A stretch of DNA of 64,000 nucleotides from Fuerstiella sp. (lineage in GTDB: Bacteria; Planctomycetota; Planctomycetia; Planctomycetales; Planctomycetaceae): contig JAQWOH010000059.1 of the NCBI GenBank assembly GCA_029245955.1, positions 1-64,000 of the forward strand. The letters run 5' to 3'. Numbering within the stretch: the first letter of the stretch is position 1; each line of letters begins with the position of its first letter. Of the stretch, positions 63,449-64,000 are shown piece after piece. The translations under genes were made by a program, and so were the position numbers. The notes beneath the pieces were generated by a model that did not search any database, had not been told where the DNA came from, and saw nothing but the letters and a program-made list of their open reading frames with translations.

Positions 63449-64000
63449 GTGCTGAAGTTTGAGTTCATCGTTGAGCCGTATTTGTCCGGCGTGCGCATCG
63501 ATTCGTTTCTGTCGAAGCACCTGCGCAACTACACGCGTTGGCGACTCAGCCGAATGGTGCGGACCGGTGCCGTATTCGTCAATAATGTCGCAGCATCGAC
63601 GGATCAGCGGGTGTTTCGCAGTCAGATCGTGTGTCTGCGGCTTGTCGAACCACCAGACAAACTGCTGACGCCGTCGCCGATTCCGCTTAACATCGTCTAC
63701 GAAGATCCTTGGCTGTTGGTTGTCGACAAACCTGCCGGACTGATCGCCCACCCGGTTGGTGAATATCAAAGCGATACTTTAATCAACGCAATTCAGCATC
63801 ACCTGGATTCTCTGTCACCCGTCCGGGGACTGCTGCGTCCGGGAATCATCCATCGGCTGGATCGCATGACCAGCGGATTGCTGGTCGTGCCCAAGGAACA
63901 CATGACCCATCGCCTTCTGGCGATTGACTTTGAGAATGGGCGGACGTCAAAATCCTATGTTGCTCTCGTAGAAGGGGACCCCGACTTCGATGATCAGCAG
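63449..64000 (+). CDS. RluA-family pseudouridine synthase (3' end outside window)
   Basis: Isomerises uridine in rRNA to pseudouridine. From the GTG at 63449 the frame is open for 184 codons to the window edge, which cuts off the C-terminal half. An S4-like RNA-binding domain comes first (VRIDSFLSKHLRNYTRWRL, RMVRTGAVFVNN), then VYEDPWLLVVDKPAGLIAHP and the catalytic motif IIHRLDRMTSGLLVV with the nucleophilic Asp. The subgroup is RluD-like by architecture. The start is a GTG without a strong ribosome site, as upstream in-frame ATG is absent and an upstream stop lies at 63374-63376. Confidence 0.88.
   Translation, partial: MLKFEFIVEPYLSGVRIDSFLSKHLRNYTRWRLSRMVRTGAVFVNNVAASTDQRVFRSQIVCLRLVEPPDKLLTPSPIPLNIVYEDPWLLVVDKPAGLIAHPVGEYQSDTLINAIQHHLDSLSPVRGLLRPGIIHRLDRMTSGLLVVPKEHMTHRLLAIDFENGRTSKSYVALVEGDPDFDDQQ

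Noticed and set aside
1..64000. tRNA, rRNA, CRISPR array or insertion sequence
   Set aside because: I found no convincing tRNA T-loops, rRNA stretches, regularly spaced long repeats or transposase frames by reading; a covariance-model scan would be decisive.

Overview
This 64 kb window reads as a chromosome segment of a planctomycete, probably a marine member of the Planctomycetales. The evidence is the gene content: DUF1501 proteins, a large PSD1/DUF1549/DUF1553 cytochrome protein, DUF1552 and DUF1571 proteins, a formylglycine-type sulfatase, and Tat- and lipoprotein-targeted proteins of the kinds typical of that phylum. Coding is dense, with little obvious operon structure outside the left third. 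I saw no rRNA, tRNA, CRISPR array or insertion sequence. The species-level assignment is inference.

Positions 1-24005 form a leftward exopolysaccharide cluster. In transcription order it starts with export and assembly genes: a Wza-like SLBB lipoprotein, a Wzz/BY-kinase, a Wzy-like polymerase fused to TPRs, and a WcaJ/PssY-type initiating sugar transferase. Next come two glycosyltransferases, an AsnB-like amidotransferase, four sulfotransferase genes (one dead), a methyltransferase, SGNH-hydrolase debris, an FkbM methyltransferase, a NodB deacetylase, a 2OG-Fe(II) oxygenase/methyltransferase fusion, an ABC exporter and a DegT sugar aminotransferase cut by the window edge. The inferred product is a sulfated, methylated and aminated polysaccharide, with the ABC protein perhaps acting as the lipid-linked oligosaccharide flippase.

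Positions 24477-37776 carry the planctomycete accessory set: three DUF1501 proteins, a sulfatase, a PilZ protein, MogA, a small secreted Cys-rich protein, a damaged DUF1552 gene and the PSD1 protein. Positions 38028-47475 are mostly housekeeping: ribosomal S18, MscS, Lgt, PanC, a DUF1571 protein, ScpB, thymidylate kinase and MtaB. Positions 47962-58445 hold a membrane-anchored TAXI-type binding protein, a thioredoxin-fold lipoprotein lacking CxxC, a LexA-like repressor that has lost self-cleavage residues, a TTGGCCAA palindrome array, a sigma-54 response regulator, a lipase-like lipoprotein and a DUF2079 membrane protein. Positions 59154-64000 hold SelB, a CehA/McbA-type PHP metallohydrolase and the start of an RluA-family pseudouridine synthase.

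Damaged genes are unusually frequent. There are two sulfotransferase/SGNH wrecks in the polysaccharide cluster, an AsnB with a lost C-terminus, a frameshifted DUF1552 gene, a frameshifted transglutaminase gene and a truncated histidine kinase. Some breaks are substitutions and some are single-base indels in homopolymers, so real decay and assembly error must be separated from reads.
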